This document shows, one piece after another, positions 26,241 to 35,348 of a DNA stretch of 64,000 nucleotides. The notes beneath the pieces are model-generated. The model ran no database searches and was not told the DNA's origin. It saw only the letters and a list, made by a program, of their open reading frames with translations. The stretch is from the NCBI RefSeq assembly GCF_902833055.1, contig NZ_CADFEJ010000004.1:1-64000 (forward strand). The letters are read 5' to 3'. The stretch comes from Burkholderia territorii (GTDB lineage: Bacteria; Pseudomonadota; Gammaproteobacteria; Burkholderiales; Burkholderiaceae). The stretch's first letter is position 1. The number at the start of each line of letters is the position of its first letter. Both the position numbers and the translations under genes were made by a program.

Positions 26241-27185
26241 ATGAAGATCGCGATTCTCGGCGCCGGCGCCATGGGCTCGCTGTTCGGCGCGCGACTGGCC
26301 GAGCACGGCGAGGCCGTCACGCTGATCGACGTGAACGATGCGCATCTCGATGCGATCCGGCGCGACGGACTGCGCGTCGACGACGATCGCGGCGAACGCC
26401 GCGTCCATGCGTTGCAGGCAGTGCGGCCGGAAACGGCGAATGCGCAGGCGAGCGCATCGCCCGACATGCCGTTCGATCTGCTGATCGTCTTCACGAAATC
26501 GCTGCACACGCGTGCGGCGCTCGAAGGCGTGCGCGCATTGCTGACGTCGCGTACTTGCGTGCTGACGCTGCAGAACGGCCTCGGCAACGTCGAGACGCTG
26601 AACGCGTTCGTGCCGCTCGAACGGATTCTGGTCGGCGTCACGACCTGGCCGGCCGACTTCGCCGGCACAGGGCACGTGCGCTCGCACGGTGCCGGCACGA
26701 TTCGCATGATGACGGCAGACGGCGCGGCGCGCCCGTTTGCGGCTGCCGTGGCCGATACGTTCTCGCGTGCCGGCCTCGCGTGTTCGCTCGATGCCGACGT
26801 GTGGGCCGCGATCTGGGAAAAGGTCGCGTTCAATGCGGCGCTCAACACGCTGTGCGCGGCGACGGGTTGCACGGTCGACCAGCTCGGCCGCGTGCCCGAC
26901 GGCCCGCGGCTCGCACTCGCGATCGCGGCGGAGACGGCCGCCGTCGCGCACGCGAAAGGCATCGCGGTGGACGGCGAGCGCATCGCGCGCAACGTCGAGC
27001 ATGCGATCCACGCGCATCGCGGCCATCGGCCGTCGATGCTGCAGGACGTGCTCGCGGGCCGCCGCACCGAGATCGACGCGATCAGCGGCAGCGTCGTCGC
27101 GGCCGCGCGCGAGACGGGTATCGCGGTTCCGCATACCGAGACGCTGCTCGCGCTCGTCAGGCTGATCGACGCGCGCGGCGGCTAA
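26241..27185 (+). CDS. Ketopantoate reductase (PanE/ApbA) family oxidoreductase
   Basis: A 314-residue NAD(P)-dependent reductase of the 2-dehydropantoate 2-reductase family. The dinucleotide motif GAGAMGSLFG is at residues 7-16, the catalytic Lys is in IWEKVAFNAALNTLCA near residue 195, and the conserved Glu is in GRRTEIDAISG near residue 275. Standard annotation would be panE, but it lies 13 bases after the aldehyde dehydrogenase in a benzoylformate operon. Some enterococcal D-mandelate dehydrogenases belong to this family, so a mandelate/benzoylformate oxidoreductase role is a real possibility. Confidence 0.85.
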   Translation: MKIAILGAGAMGSLFGARLAEHGEAVTLIDVNDAHLDAIRRDGLRVDDDRGERRVHALQAVRPETANAQASASPDMPFDLLIVFTKSLHTRAALEGVRALLTSRTCVLTLQNGLGNVETLNAFVPLERILVGVTTWPADFAGTGHVRSHGAGTIRMMTADGAARPFAAAVADTFSRAGLACSLDADVWAAIWEKVAFNAALNTLCAATGCTVDQLGRVPDGPRLALAIAAETAAVAHAKGIAVDGERIARNVEHAIHAHRGHRPSMLQDVLAGRRTEIDAISGSVVAAARETGIAVPHTETLLALVRLIDARGG

Positions 27186-27367
27186 GCGTCGCGCCGGCGG
27201 CGGGCTTGCGCCGCACGACGATCCGCGCGCGCCGCGTGCGCGCGATGTTGCCGGATCGGGAAGGATGGGACAAGACGCGGGGCAGGCGCCGATGCACGGG
27301 CGTCGACCGACCGTGCAGCACGAGATCCGGGCACGCGCAAGCGCCAGTCCGGGCAATTGGAGACGCC

Positions 27368-27496
27368 ATGAATCTCATCGAATGCCGTAGTCTTGCCGCG
27401 CGCCGTTCGGGCGCGATGTCGCCGATACTGCCGATACCGCTGATGTCGTTGATGTCGCCAATGTCGCCGACGCATCGCACACGGGAGGCCGCATGA
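27368..27496 (+). CDS. Small ORF with tripeptide repeats, coupled to the transporter gene
   Basis: A 42-codon frame starting at an ATG placed 5 bases after GGAG and ending in a TGA that overlaps the transporter ATG (ATGA). Residues 17-34 read MSP ILP IPL MSL MSP MSP, produced by six tandem 9-base units (27415-27468). It resembles no protein I know. Good ribosome site and coupling suggest a leader ORF that sets translation of the transporter, but it may also be only an unstable repeat that happens to be open. Confidence 0.45.
   Translation: MNLIECRSLAARRSGAMSPILPIPLMSLMSPMSPTHRTREAA
27415..27468. repeat. Six tandem 9-bp units before the MFS transporter gene
   Basis: GATGTCGCC, GATACTGCC, GATACCGCT, GATGTCGTT, GATGTCGCC, AATGTCGCC follow each other without gaps. 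They lie within the 307-base space between the reductase and transporter genes and keep the small ORF in frame because the unit is a multiple of three. Confidence 0.8.
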
Positions 27497-28890
27497 GCAC
27501 GCGCGACGAATTGCAGCCGCCACCGGTCGACATCGGCACGACGCTCGACGACGGACCGTTCACGACGATGCAGCGTTGCGTGGTGCTGCTCGCCGCGCTC
27601 GCGATCGTGCTCGACGGCTTCGACGGCCAGTTGATCGGGTTCGCGATTCCGGTGCTGATCCGCGAATGGGGAATCACGCGCGGCGCGTTCGCGCCGGCGG
27701 TGGCCGCCGGGCTGATCGGGATGGGCATCGGCAGCGCGTGCGCGGGTATCGTCGCGGACCGTTTCGGGCGCCGCCAGGCCGTGATCGGCAGCGTGTTCCT
27801 GTTCGGCATTGCCACCTGCGCGATCGGCTTCGCGCCGGATGTCGCGACGATCGCGATGCTGCGCTTCTGCGCGGGGCTCGGGATCGGCGGCGCGCTGCCC
27901 ACGGCCACGACGATGACGGCCGAATACACGCCCGCGCGGCGCCGCACGATGATGGTTACGGCGACGATCGTCTGCGTGCCGCTCGGCGGGATGCTGGCCG
28001 GGTTGTTCGCGCACGAGGTGCTGCCGCGCTACGGCTGGCGCGGGCTGTTCTTCGCGGGCGGCGCGCTGCCGCTCGTGCTCGGCTTCGTGCTCGTGCGCGC
28101 GCTGCCCGAATCGCCGCGCTTTCTGGCGCGGCGCCCCGCACGCTGGCCGGAACTCGGCGCATTGCTCGCGCGCATGCAGCGGCCGGTCGCGCCCGGCACC
28201 GTGTTCACCGATCTTCGCGACGCACGCGCGCCCGGCGCGCGCGGCGGCTTCGGCGCGTTGTTCGCCGGCGGCCAGGCACGCGACACGATCGCGCTGTGGT
28301 GCGCGTTCTTCATGTGCCTGCTCGCGGTGTATGCGGCGTTCAGCTGGCTGCCGACGATGCTGGCCGCGAGCGGGCTGAGCGTGTCGGTCGCGGGCTCGGG
28401 GCTCACCGCGTACAACCTCGGCGGCGTGATCGGTGCGCTGCTGTGCGCGTGGGCGATCGCGCATGCGGGTTCGCGCTGGCCGCTCGCGCTGTGCAGCATC
28501 GGCGGCGCGGCGAGCGCGGTGTGGCTGCTGGGTGTCGATGCGGGGCGCCACACGGGCTGGCTGATCGTCGGGCTCGGCGTGCACGGCCTGTTCGTCAACG
28601 CGGTGCAGTCGACGATGTATGCGCTGTGCGCGTACATCTACCCGACGGCGGTGCGCGCGACCGGCACCGCGAGCGCGCTCGCGTTCGGCCGGCTCGGCGC
28701 GATCCTCAGCGCGTTCGCGGGCGCGCTCGTCATCACGGCGGGCGGCGCGACGGCGTACCTGACGATGCTGGCCGTCGCGATGAGCGTGGTATGCGTCGCG
28801 CTGCTCGCGATGCGGCGGCACATTCCGCGGCTCACGCGCGAACGCGCGTTGCCGGGCGAAGGGGAGGAACTGGCCCGCACGTCGTCGTGA
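27493..28890 (+). CDS. MFS transporter, aromatic acid:H+ symporter family
   Basis: A 465-residue 12-segment transporter of the AAHS family (BenK/PcaK/MhpT type). The hallmark DGFDGQ lies in the first membrane segment, the loop 2-3 motif is GIVADRFGRRQAV, and LPESPRFLARRP occurs after segment 6. It most likely imports the aromatic acid handled by the upstream enzymes, such as mandelate or benzoylformate. GGAGG precedes the ATG, which overlaps the stop of the small repeat ORF. The kynurenine genes converge from the other side. Confidence 0.9.
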   Translation: MSTRDELQPPPVDIGTTLDDGPFTTMQRCVVLLAALAIVLDGFDGQLIGFAIPVLIREWGITRGAFAPAVAAGLIGMGIGSACAGIVADRFGRRQAVIGSVFLFGIATCAIGFAPDVATIAMLRFCAGLGIGGALPTATTMTAEYTPARRRTMMVTATIVCVPLGGMLAGLFAHEVLPRYGWRGLFFAGGALPLVLGFVLVRALPESPRFLARRPARWPELGALLARMQRPVAPGTVFTDLRDARAPGARGGFGALFAGGQARDTIALWCAFFMCLLAVYAAFSWLPTMLAASGLSVSVAGSGLTAYNLGGVIGALLCAWAIAHAGSRWPLALCSIGGAASAVWLLGVDAGRHTGWLIVGLGVHGLFVNAVQSTMYALCAYIYPTAVRATGTASALAFGRLGAILSAFAGALVITAGGATAYLTMLAVAMSVVCVALLAMRRHIPRLTRERALPGEGEELARTSS

Positions 28891-28918
28891 CGCGCGGGTC
28901 GCATGACATGCGCGCCCG

Positions 28919-29845
28919 TTACAGCGTGGTGCGCACGTGCCAGAGCTCGGGGAACAGCACGACGTCGAGCATCTTGCGCAGATACGGCGCGCCGCTCGTG
29001 CCGCCCGTGCCCTGCTTGAAGCCGATGATGCGCTCGACCGTCGTCACGTGACGGAACCGCCACTGGCGGAATGCGTCCTCGAGATCGACGAGTTCCTCGG
29101 CCATCTCGTAGAGCTCCCAGTGCTGCTGCGGGTGACGGTAGACCTCGAGCCACGCGGCCTCGACGGTTTCGTCGTGCCGCATCGGCTGCGTCCAGTCGCG
29201 CTCGAGCCGCTCGGGCGCGATCGGGAAGCCGCGCCGCGCGAGCAGGCGCACGACTTCGTCATAGAACGACGGCGCCTCGAGCGTCGCGCGCACCTGTTCG
29301 AGGATGTCCGGCCGGTGCGCGTGCGGCTGCAGCATCTGGACGTTCTTGTTGCCGAGCAGGAACTCGAGCTGCCGATACTGATACGACTGGAAGCCCGACG
29401 ACTGGCCGAGATACGGCCGCATCGCCGAATACTCGGACGGCGTCATCGTCGACAGCACGTTCCACGCCTGCACCAGCTGCTCGAGGATGCGCGACACGCG
29501 CGCGAGCATCTTGAACGCGGGCGGCAGCGCGTCGCCGCGCACCGCATCGAGTGCGCCGCGCAATTCGAACAGCGCGAGCTTCATCCACAGCTCGCTCGTC
29601 TGATGCTGGATGATGAACAGCATCTCGTTGTGATCGGGCGACAGCGGATGCTGCGCGTCGAGGATCGAATTCAGCGACAGGTAGTCGCCGTAGCTCATCG
29701 ACTTCGAGAAATCGAGCTGCGCGTTGTGCCAGCCGGCTTCGCCCGACGTATCGCCGGGCACGTGCGGGGCTTCGTGCGCCGGGTGGGCCGCGCGTGCGCC
29801 CGAGAACGGGCAGCCCGCCGGCGCATCGTCGCCGGGTGGCTGCAT
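28919..29845 (-). CDS. kynA: Tryptophan 2,3-dioxygenase
   Basis: A 308-residue haem enzyme that opens the indole ring of L-tryptophan to N-formylkynurenine, the first step of the kynurenine pathway. Conserved blocks are [20 protein letters not shown] (with the active-site His), [12 protein letters not shown], and [21 protein letters not shown] that binds the substrate carboxylate. The start MQPPGDDAP is the one I recall for Burkholderia orthologues; a GTG 15 bases upstream (29860) has the better-spaced ribosome site GGAGAAAG and could be the real start. It is third in the operon after kynB and kynU. Confidence 0.95.
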   Translation of the reverse strand: MQPPGDDAPAGCPFSGARAAHPAHEAPHVPGDTSGEAGWHNAQLDFSKSMSYGDYLSLNSILDAQHPLSPDHNEMLFIIQHQTSELWMKLALFELRGALDAVRGDALPPAFKMLARVSRILEQLVQAWNVLSTMTPSEYSAMRPYLGQSSGFQSYQYRQLEFLLGNKNVQMLQPHAHRPDILEQVRATLEAPSFYDEVVRLLARRGFPIAPERLERDWTQPMRHDETVEAAWLEVYRHPQQHWELYEMAEELVDLEDAFRQWRFRHVTTVERIIGFKQGTGGTSGAPYLRKMLDVVLFPELWHVRTTL

Positions 29846-29936
29846 ATGACCAGAATTCACGACTTTCTCCAGAATTGAATGACGGGGGCGCGGCGCGCCA
29901 TGCGCATGTCGGCGCGGCACGCCGGGCAAGAACCGG

Positions 29937-31190
29937 TCAGGTCACCGCGCCGCGCTCGGCGAACTCGGGTGCCTTCCACGCATCGGTGGCCAGGATGTCG
30001 CGCAGCGTCTCGACGGCATCCCACACGTCGACGAAGCGCGTGTAGAGCGGCGTGAAGCCGAAGCGCAGCACGTAAGGCTCGCGGTAGTCGCCGATCACGC
30101 CGCGCGCGATCAGCGCCTGCATCACCTCGTAGCCGTGCGGATGCTCGAAGCTCGCCTGCGAGCCGCGCTGGTGATGCGCGCGCGGCGTGACGAGCTTCAG
30201 CGACAGGCCCGCGCAGCGCGCCTCGACGAGCGCGATGAACGCGTCCGTCAGCGCGAGCGACTTGCGGCGGATCGCGTGCATGTCGGTCTGCAGGAACACG
30301 TCGAGCCCGCATTCGACCATCGACATCGACACGATCGGCTGCGTGCCGCAGAGGAAGCGCGCGATGCCCGGATCGGGCGCGAAGCCCGGCTGCATCGCGA
30401 ACGGCGCACGGTGGCCCCACCAGCCCGACAGCGGCTGCGAGAAGTGCGCGTGATGGCGGTGCGGCACCCACACGAATGCGGGCGAGCCGGGGCCGCCGTT
30501 CAGGTACTTGTACGTGCAGCCGACCGCGCCGTCCGCGTGCGCGCCGTTCAGGTTGACCGGCACCGCGCCTGCCGAATGCGCGAGATCCCACAGCATCAGC
30601 GCGCCCGCGTCGTGCACGAGCTGCGTGACGGCCGGCATGTCGTGCATGTAGCCGGTGCGGTAGTTCACGTGCGTGATCATCGCGACGGCCGTGTCGGCGC
30701 CGAGCGCGCCGGGCAGGTCCGCCGGATCGTCGATCAGGCGCAGCTCGTAGCCGCCGCCGAGCTGTTCGATCAGGCCTTGCGCGATGTACAGGTCGGTCGG
30801 GAAGTTCGAGCGCTCGGACACGATCACGCGGCGCTCCGGCGCGCGCTCGGCCTGGTGGCGCACCATCGCCGACAGCAGCTTGAACAGGTTGATCGAGATC
30901 GTGTCGGTCACGACGGTCTCGCCGGGCGCGCCGCCGATCAGCGTCGCGAGCTTGTCGCCGAGGCGGCGCGGCAGCGCGAACCAGCCGGCGGTGTTCCAGC
31001 TGCGGATCAGGCCTTCGCCCCATTCGGCGCCGATCACCTGTTGCGCGCGGGCGGCGGACGCGCGCGGCTGCGCGCCGAGCGAGTTGCCGTCGAGATAGAT
31101 CACGCCGTCGGGCAGCGCGAACTGGTCGCGCAGCGGGGCGAGCGGGTCGTCGCGGTCGAGGGCGAGCGCGTCTTCACGGGTCTTGATCAT
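29937..31190 (-). CDS. kynU: Kynureninase
   Basis: A 417-residue pyridoxal-phosphate enzyme that cleaves kynurenine to anthranilate and alanine. YLDGNSLG at 32-39 is the family N-terminal block, the cofactor Asp is in [10 protein letters not shown] around 202, and the Schiff-base Lys228 lies in [12 protein letters not shown]. Length is normal. It sits 40 bases after kynB and about 90 before kynA on the same strand. Confidence 0.96.
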   Translation of the reverse strand: MIKTREDALALDRDDPLAPLRDQFALPDGVIYLDGNSLGAQPRASAARAQQVIGAEWGEGLIRSWNTAGWFALPRRLGDKLATLIGGAPGETVVTDTISINLFKLLSAMVRHQAERAPERRVIVSERSNFPTDLYIAQGLIEQLGGGYELRLIDDPADLPGALGADTAVAMITHVNYRTGYMHDMPAVTQLVHDAGALMLWDLAHSAGAVPVNLNGAHADGAVGCTYKYLNGGPGSPAFVWVPHRHHAHFSQPLSGWWGHRAPFAMQPGFAPDPGIARFLCGTQPIVSMSMVECGLDVFLQTDMHAIRRKSLALTDAFIALVEARCAGLSLKLVTPRAHHQRGSQASFEHPHGYEVMQALIARGVIGDYREPYVLRFGFTPLYTRFVDVWDAVETLRDILATDAWKAPEFAERGAVT

Positions 31191-31230
31191 GATGTCGGGT
31201 CAGTGGTTCTCGGTTCAGTGGTTCGGTGAA

Positions 31231-31872
31231 TCAGGCGGACCGGCCGGGCAGCGCGCGCAGCACCGCGCGCACGGGGCTCGCGTCGAGCGTCGCGAGCTTC
31301 AGCGGCAGCGCGATGAGTTCGTAGTCGCCGGGCGGCACGTCGTCGAGCACGATTCCCTCGAGGATCGCCATCCGGTGCGCGCGCACGCGGTGATGCGCAT
31401 CCATCGTCTTCGATTCCTGCGGGTCGAGCGACGGCGTGTCGATGCCGATCAGCTTCACGCCGCGCGCGGCGAGCAGGTCGACGGTCTCGGGCGCGACCGC
31501 GCAGAAGCCGCTGTCCCATTGCTCGACGCTGGCGCGCGCATAGGTGCGCAGCAGCACGCGCGCCGGCACGGCGTCGAGCGCGGCCTCGATGTCGGCCGGG
31601 CGCACGACCGGCGACGCGCCGATGCAGTGAATCACGCGGCACGGGCCGAGATACGTATCGAGCGGCACCGCGCCGATCGGCGCGCCGTCGGCGTCGTAGT
31701 GGAGCGGCGCGTCGCAGTGCGCGCCCGTGTGCGGCGACAGCGTCAGGCGCGCGACGTTGACCGGCGAGCCGGCCTCCATCCGCCAGACGCGTTCGACGGA
31801 AACCGGCGTGTCGCCCGGCCACACGGGGGTGGCGGGGCTGACGGGCGGCGAGATGTCCCAGAGTGTGTCCAT
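31231..31872 (-). CDS. kynB: Kynurenine formamidase (arylformamidase)
   Basis: A 213-residue metal-dependent cyclase-fold hydrolase that converts N-formylkynurenine to kynurenine and formate. The metal motif H-x3-H-x-D is seen at His48, His52 and Asp54 (HTGAHCD). [17 protein letters not shown] is the conserved N-terminus. It is the first gene of kynBUA and diverges from kynR, 130 bases away. The start MDTLWDIS is the family start. Confidence 0.95.
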   Translation of the reverse strand: MDTLWDISPPVSPATPVWPGDTPVSVERVWRMEAGSPVNVARLTLSPHTGAHCDAPLHYDADGAPIGAVPLDTYLGPCRVIHCIGASPVVRPADIEAALDAVPARVLLRTYARASVEQWDSGFCAVAPETVDLLAARGVKLIGIDTPSLDPQESKTMDAHHRVRAHRMAILEGIVLDDVPPGDYELIALPLKLATLDASPVRAVLRALPGRSA

Positions 31873-31898
31873 GGCATGACGAATCGGTGAATCGATCC

Positions 31899-31985
31899 TT
31901 CGAATGATAGGTGGACGCTCGCAGAAAGTGCTTGCGAAATAAACATGGACAATCCGCCCGATTGGCAGATAATTCGAATCAGAGG
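31899..31985. promoter_or_regulatory. Direct repeats in the kynB-kynR intergenic region (candidate KynR sites)
   Basis: TTCGAATGATAGG (31899-31911) and TTCGAATCAGAGG (31973-31985) match at 11 of 13 positions and are 74 bases apart, about seven helical turns. Phased repeated sites fit an Lrp-type octamer that wraps DNA. KynR as the binder is inferred from position. Confidence 0.5.
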
Positions 31986-32002
31986 GAAAACGGGGACCAA
32001 AA

Positions 32003-32503
32003 ATGCACGCGATCACGCTCGATGCCACCGACTGCCGGATTCTGGCGGTACTGCAGGAGGAGGGCAGAATCAGCAATCTCGACCTGGCGGAGCGAATCTC
32101 GCTGTCGCCGTCCGCCTGCCTGCGCCGCATGCGCCTGCTCGAGGAGCAGGGCGTGATCGAGCACTATCGCGCGTGCCTGAGCCGCGAGAAGCTCGGCTTC
32201 GAGCTCGAGGCGTTCGTGCAGGTGTCGATGCGCAACGAAGAAAATCAATGGCACGAGCGCTTCGCGGAAGCGCTGCGCGAATGGCCGGAGGTGGTCGGCG
32301 CGTTCGTCGTGACGGGCGAGAGCCACTATCTGCTGCGGGTGCTCGCGCACAACCTCAAGCACTACTCGGATTTCGTGCTGAACCGGCTCTACAAGGCGCC
32401 GGGCGTGATGGACATCCGTTCGAACATCGTGTTGCAGACGCTGAAGGACGAAGCGGGCGCGCCGGTCGGGCTGGCCCGCATGGGGGCGATCAAAGCGGTG
32501 TGA
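32003..32503 (+). CDS. kynR: Lrp/AsnC-family regulator of the kynurenine operon
   Basis: A 166-residue Lrp/AsnC regulator. The N-terminal helix-turn-helix is [23 protein letters not shown] (about residues 25-48) and the RAM ligand domain follows (FVQVSMRN, then [17 protein letters not shown]). Divergent placement from kynBUA matches KynR of Pseudomonas and Burkholderia, where kynurenine induces the operon. The 3' end overlaps the 3' end of the convergent flavin reductase gene by 14 bases. Confidence 0.93.
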   Translation: MHAITLDATDCRILAVLQEEGRISNLDLAERISLSPSACLRRMRLLEEQGVIEHYRACLSREKLGFELEAFVQVSMRNEENQWHERFAEALREWPEVVGAFVVTGESHYLLRVLAHNLKHYSDFVLNRLYKAPGVMDIRSNIVLQTLKDEAGAPVGLARMGAIKAV

Positions 32504-32999
32504 GGCCGTGGAAGCCGCCGCCGTGGAACACGAGCGGCGCTGCGGCATCCGATGCGGTCCGCACGCCGCAGCGTTCCACTTCGCCGACGAAGATCACATG
32601 GTCGCCTTCGTCGTAGCGGCTGCGGTTGTGGCACTCGAACCACGCGAGCGCGCCGTCGAGCACCGGCATGCCCGAGTTGCCGGCCGCGTGCGCGATCCCT
32701 TCGAAGCGGTCGCCCTTGTAGGTCGAGAAGCGCTTGCACAGGTCGAGCTGCGACGCCGCGAGCACGTTCACCACGTAATGGCTGTTGTTGCGGAACACCG
32801 GGGTCGATGCCGATTTGTGCGCGAGGCTCCACAGCACGAGCGGCGGGTCGAGCGACACCGAGTTGAACGAGCTCGCGGTGATGCCGATCAGTTGCCCGGA
32901 CGGCGCACGCGTCGTGATGACCGTGACGCCGGTCGCGAACTGGCCGAGCGCCTGGCGAAAGGCGGCCGAATCGAAATCCGGCGGGGTGGCGTGGTTCAT
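32490..32999 (-). CDS. Flavin reductase domain protein
   Basis: A 169-residue FMN-binding split-barrel protein of the HpaC/flavin reductase family, which supplies reduced flavin to two-component monooxygenases. FATGVTVITTRAPSGQLIGITASSF at residues 22-46 and SLDPPLVLWSLA are the flavin-binding blocks. No oxygenase partner gene is adjacent. The start MNHATPPDF lacks a good ribosome site, but homology begins there. It overlaps kynR tail to tail. Confidence 0.87.
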   Translation of the reverse strand: MNHATPPDFDSAAFRQALGQFATGVTVITTRAPSGQLIGITASSFNSVSLDPPLVLWSLAHKSASTPVFRNNSHYVVNVLAASQLDLCKRFSTYKGDRFEGIAHAAGNSGMPVLDGALAWFECHNRSRYDEGDHVIFVGEVERCGVRTASDAAAPLVFHGGGFHGLTPL

Positions 33000-33279
33000 C
33001 GGGCGGCCATCCGGAACGAAACGGACGGGCGCGGCGCGCGGCGAATGCGGGGGGCGCGGCGGACGAATGGCGGCAAGGCCGGGGCGGTCGGTCGGGAAGT
33101 GGTGCGCATGGCGCGATTTTAGCGGAATCGCGACCGCCGGGCCCGTGCGGACGGCACATCGCGGGGCGAGCGTGAGGTAGCGAACACTGTCGCGCGGCGC
33201 CGGCGTCGTGCTGGGGCGAGGGTTCCGCGCCTTTCGTCGGGGCGCCATCGGCGGGCGCGCTTCGCGAGCGAGCCGGGCG

Positions 33280-33945
33280 CTATCGCGCCGCCGCCAGCCC
33301 GAACGACACCGCACCCGTCAGGATCAGGCTGGACGCCCACACCGCATCGAGATTGAACCAGCTCCGCGCGACGAACTTCAGCCCGAGATAGCGGTACACG
33401 AGCCAAGCGAGCACGCCGCCTGCGCCGATCATCGCGGCTGCGTGCACGGCCGCGACGACGAGCGCCATCCCGAGATGCGCATCGACCAGCGCGGCCGCCG
33501 CGCGGTGGCCGGCGTCGCGGTCGAGTCCGCAGAGCCCCAGATAGATCGGCACCAGCATCAGTCCCGCGCCGTGTGCGAGCGCCACCGCGAACGACCACAG
33601 TCCGAGCCGCGCGGGCGGGATCCGCGCGAGCGCACGCGGGTGTCGCCGCCGGATCAGCAGCACCGCGCCGAAGCCGATCACGAGCGCGCTCGCGCCGATC
33701 CGGATCGCCGGCTGCCACGCCAGCAGCACGGCAAGCAGACCGAACGGCAGCATCACCATGAACACCGCCAGCGCATGGCCGAGCGCGAGATAGCCGAGCG
33801 CCGCGACGAGTGCGCCGCCGCGGCGCGTCATCAGTGCGTTCGACACCGCGAGCGGCCAGCCCATCGCCGGATTGAGCCCGTGATAGACGCCGCTCGCGAG
33901 TACGGCTGCCCACAGCGCGAGCGGCGCGGAGAAGGCGGTGTTCAA
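33280..33945 (-). CDS. Membrane protein coupled to the selenium-binding protein gene
   Basis: About 221 residues with six or seven hydrophobic segments; I do not recognise a named family. Notable are SGVYHGLNPAMGWPLAV in the first segment, with polar His/Asn inside the membrane region, a basic loop RRRHPRALARIPPARLG, and His residues in FAVALAHGAGLML and VVAAVHAAAMIGAG. The best start is a TTG that overlaps the stop of the preceding gene (TTGA); no ATG exists near the beginning of the first membrane segment. Membrane-embedded His/Asn suggest metal or small-molecule handling (inference), perhaps copper or sulfide linked to the methanethiol oxidase-like protein upstream. Confidence 0.75.
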   Translation of the reverse strand: MNTAFSAPLALWAAVLASGVYHGLNPAMGWPLAVSNALMTRRGGALVAALGYLALGHALAVFMVMLPFGLLAVLLAWQPAIRIGASALVIGFGAVLLIRRRHPRALARIPPARLGLWSFAVALAHGAGLMLVPIYLGLCGLDRDAGHRAAAALVDAHLGMALVVAAVHAAAMIGAGGVLAWLVYRYLGLKFVARSWFNLDAVWASSLILTGAVSFGLAAAR

Positions 33946-35348
33946 CGCCTGACCGACGGATAGCAGAACGAGTCGGTCGAGCAGTCGCCGCCTTCGAGCC
34001 GAATCTGATGGGCGCGATAGCCGTCGGGGAAGTCGACCCAGTAATCGTCGGCGAGCGTCAGCCGGCCATCCGGCCCCGCGTGCGCGAGCACCTGCGCGGC
34101 CGGCACGCCGTCCGGATAGAACTGGTCGTCCCACGTCGAGTAGAGCGAGTTGGTCCAGTACACGCGGCGCCCGTCGCGGCTGATCTCGACCATCTGCGGG
34201 CCGCCGGCGAACGCGCGGCCGTTCGTGTGCGGCGCGCGGCGCACGATTCCGCCGATGCGCACCGATCCCGCGAGCACCGGATGATGCGGATCCGACACGT
34301 CGTACTGGCGCATCTCGCCGGTGCCCCAGCACGACACATACAGAAAACGGTCGTCGAGCGACAGGTCGATGTCGGTCACGAGCGGCGGCACCGCGCCGAA
34401 AGCCTTGAGCAGCGGCGGCAGCTCGTCGGCCGCGGCCGGCTCCGGCGGAATCGTCGCCGTCTTCTTCGCATGAAACCGGCCATCCTCGCGCCACCAGGTC
34501 CAGATCGATCCTTCGAGCGTGGTCGTATCGACGACGACGCCGACGAACCCGTATTCGCGTACCGGATCGTGTGCGGGCCGCACCTCGAGCGCCATCTGGT
34601 GCTGCGCGCCGAGATCGATCGTCTGCACGTTGCGTCGCGCGTGCAGGTCCCAGAAATGCAGCCGGTGGCCGTAGCGGTTCGCGAGCAGGTCTTCCGGCAC
34701 GATGCCGTTCTCGAATTGCGGCGGCAGCGCCCATTCGCTCGACACCATGTAATCGCGCGGCAGGTTCCACCAGAAGTCGTAATGCTTGTCCTGCGGGCCG
34801 CGATCGATCTCCCAGCGGCCGAGGACGTCGAACGTCTCGCAGTCCATGATGAAGATGCCGGGCGAACCGTCGGTGCCGTCCTTGCCCGCGCCGCCGAGCG
34901 TGCTCACATAGATGCCTTCGGGGCCGCAGTGGACCGTATGCGGCCGCGAATAGCCAGTCTTCGCGAATACTTCGTCGGGCTCGATGATCTTGTGGATGCG
35001 CGCCTGCGTCGGGTGCGGCTTCGTGTCGATCACGTAGATCCGCGACGAACGCAGGCCAGGGATGATCAGGAAGCGGCGCTCGAGAAACGCGTGGCCGGTC
35101 AGCGGCGACAGCGAAGACGAACACGCATTCCAGCCGAAGTGGTGAAATTCGTCGCCGGTGTTCGGCATCGTCACCGTGTGCACGATCTTGCCGTAGGTCG
35201 GCGAGCCCGGCTTCACGTCGATCACGGCGAGTGCGTCGGGTCTGGAAAAATCGGGGCTCAGCAACAACGTATAGGCGAATTCCTCCGCCGGCGCCTGCAT
35301 CGCAAGTTCCGGCGAAGCGTGAAATGTCGGGTCAGGCCGCATGCTCAT
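33942..35348 (-). CDS. Selenium-binding protein / methanethiol oxidase (SBP56 family)
   Basis: A 468-residue SBP56-family beta-propeller protein. Bacterial members (MtoX) are copper-dependent methanethiol oxidases. Family segments include EFHHFGWNACSSSLS, IIPGLRSSRIYVIDTKPHP, GYSRPHTVHCGPEGIYVSTLG, HYDFWWNLPRDYMVSSEW and DIDLSLDDRFLYVSCWGTG. His residues in the HHFGW and PHTVHCGPEG blocks are candidate metal ligands. No signal peptide is seen at the N-terminus (MSMRPDPTFHA), unlike the periplasmic MtoX described in Hyphomicrobium. A membrane protein gene is translationally coupled downstream. Confidence 0.9.
   Translation of the reverse strand: MSMRPDPTFHASPELAMQAPAEEFAYTLLLSPDFSRPDALAVIDVKPGSPTYGKIVHTVTMPNTGDEFHHFGWNACSSSLSPLTGHAFLERRFLIIPGLRSSRIYVIDTKPHPTQARIHKIIEPDEVFAKTGYSRPHTVHCGPEGIYVSTLGGAGKDGTDGSPGIFIMDCETFDVLGRWEIDRGPQDKHYDFWWNLPRDYMVSSEWALPPQFENGIVPEDLLANRYGHRLHFWDLHARRNVQTIDLGAQHQMALEVRPAHDPVREYGFVGVVVDTTTLEGSIWTWWREDGRFHAKKTATIPPEPAAADELPPLLKAFGAVPPLVTDIDLSLDDRFLYVSCWGTGEMRQYDVSDPHHPVLAGSVRIGGIVRRAPHTNGRAFAGGPQMVEISRDGRRVYWTNSLYSTWDDQFYPDGVPAAQVLAHAGPDGRLTLADDYWVDFPDGYRAHQIRLEGGDCSTDSFCYPSVRR

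Noticed and set aside
22118..27067. A 1649-codon open frame on the minus strand opposite mdlC, the aldehyde dehydrogenase and the reductase
   Set aside because: Only its last 303 codons (the LysR gene) match a family. The rest is Arg/Ala/His-rich low-complexity sequence produced by high GC on the strand opposite real genes.
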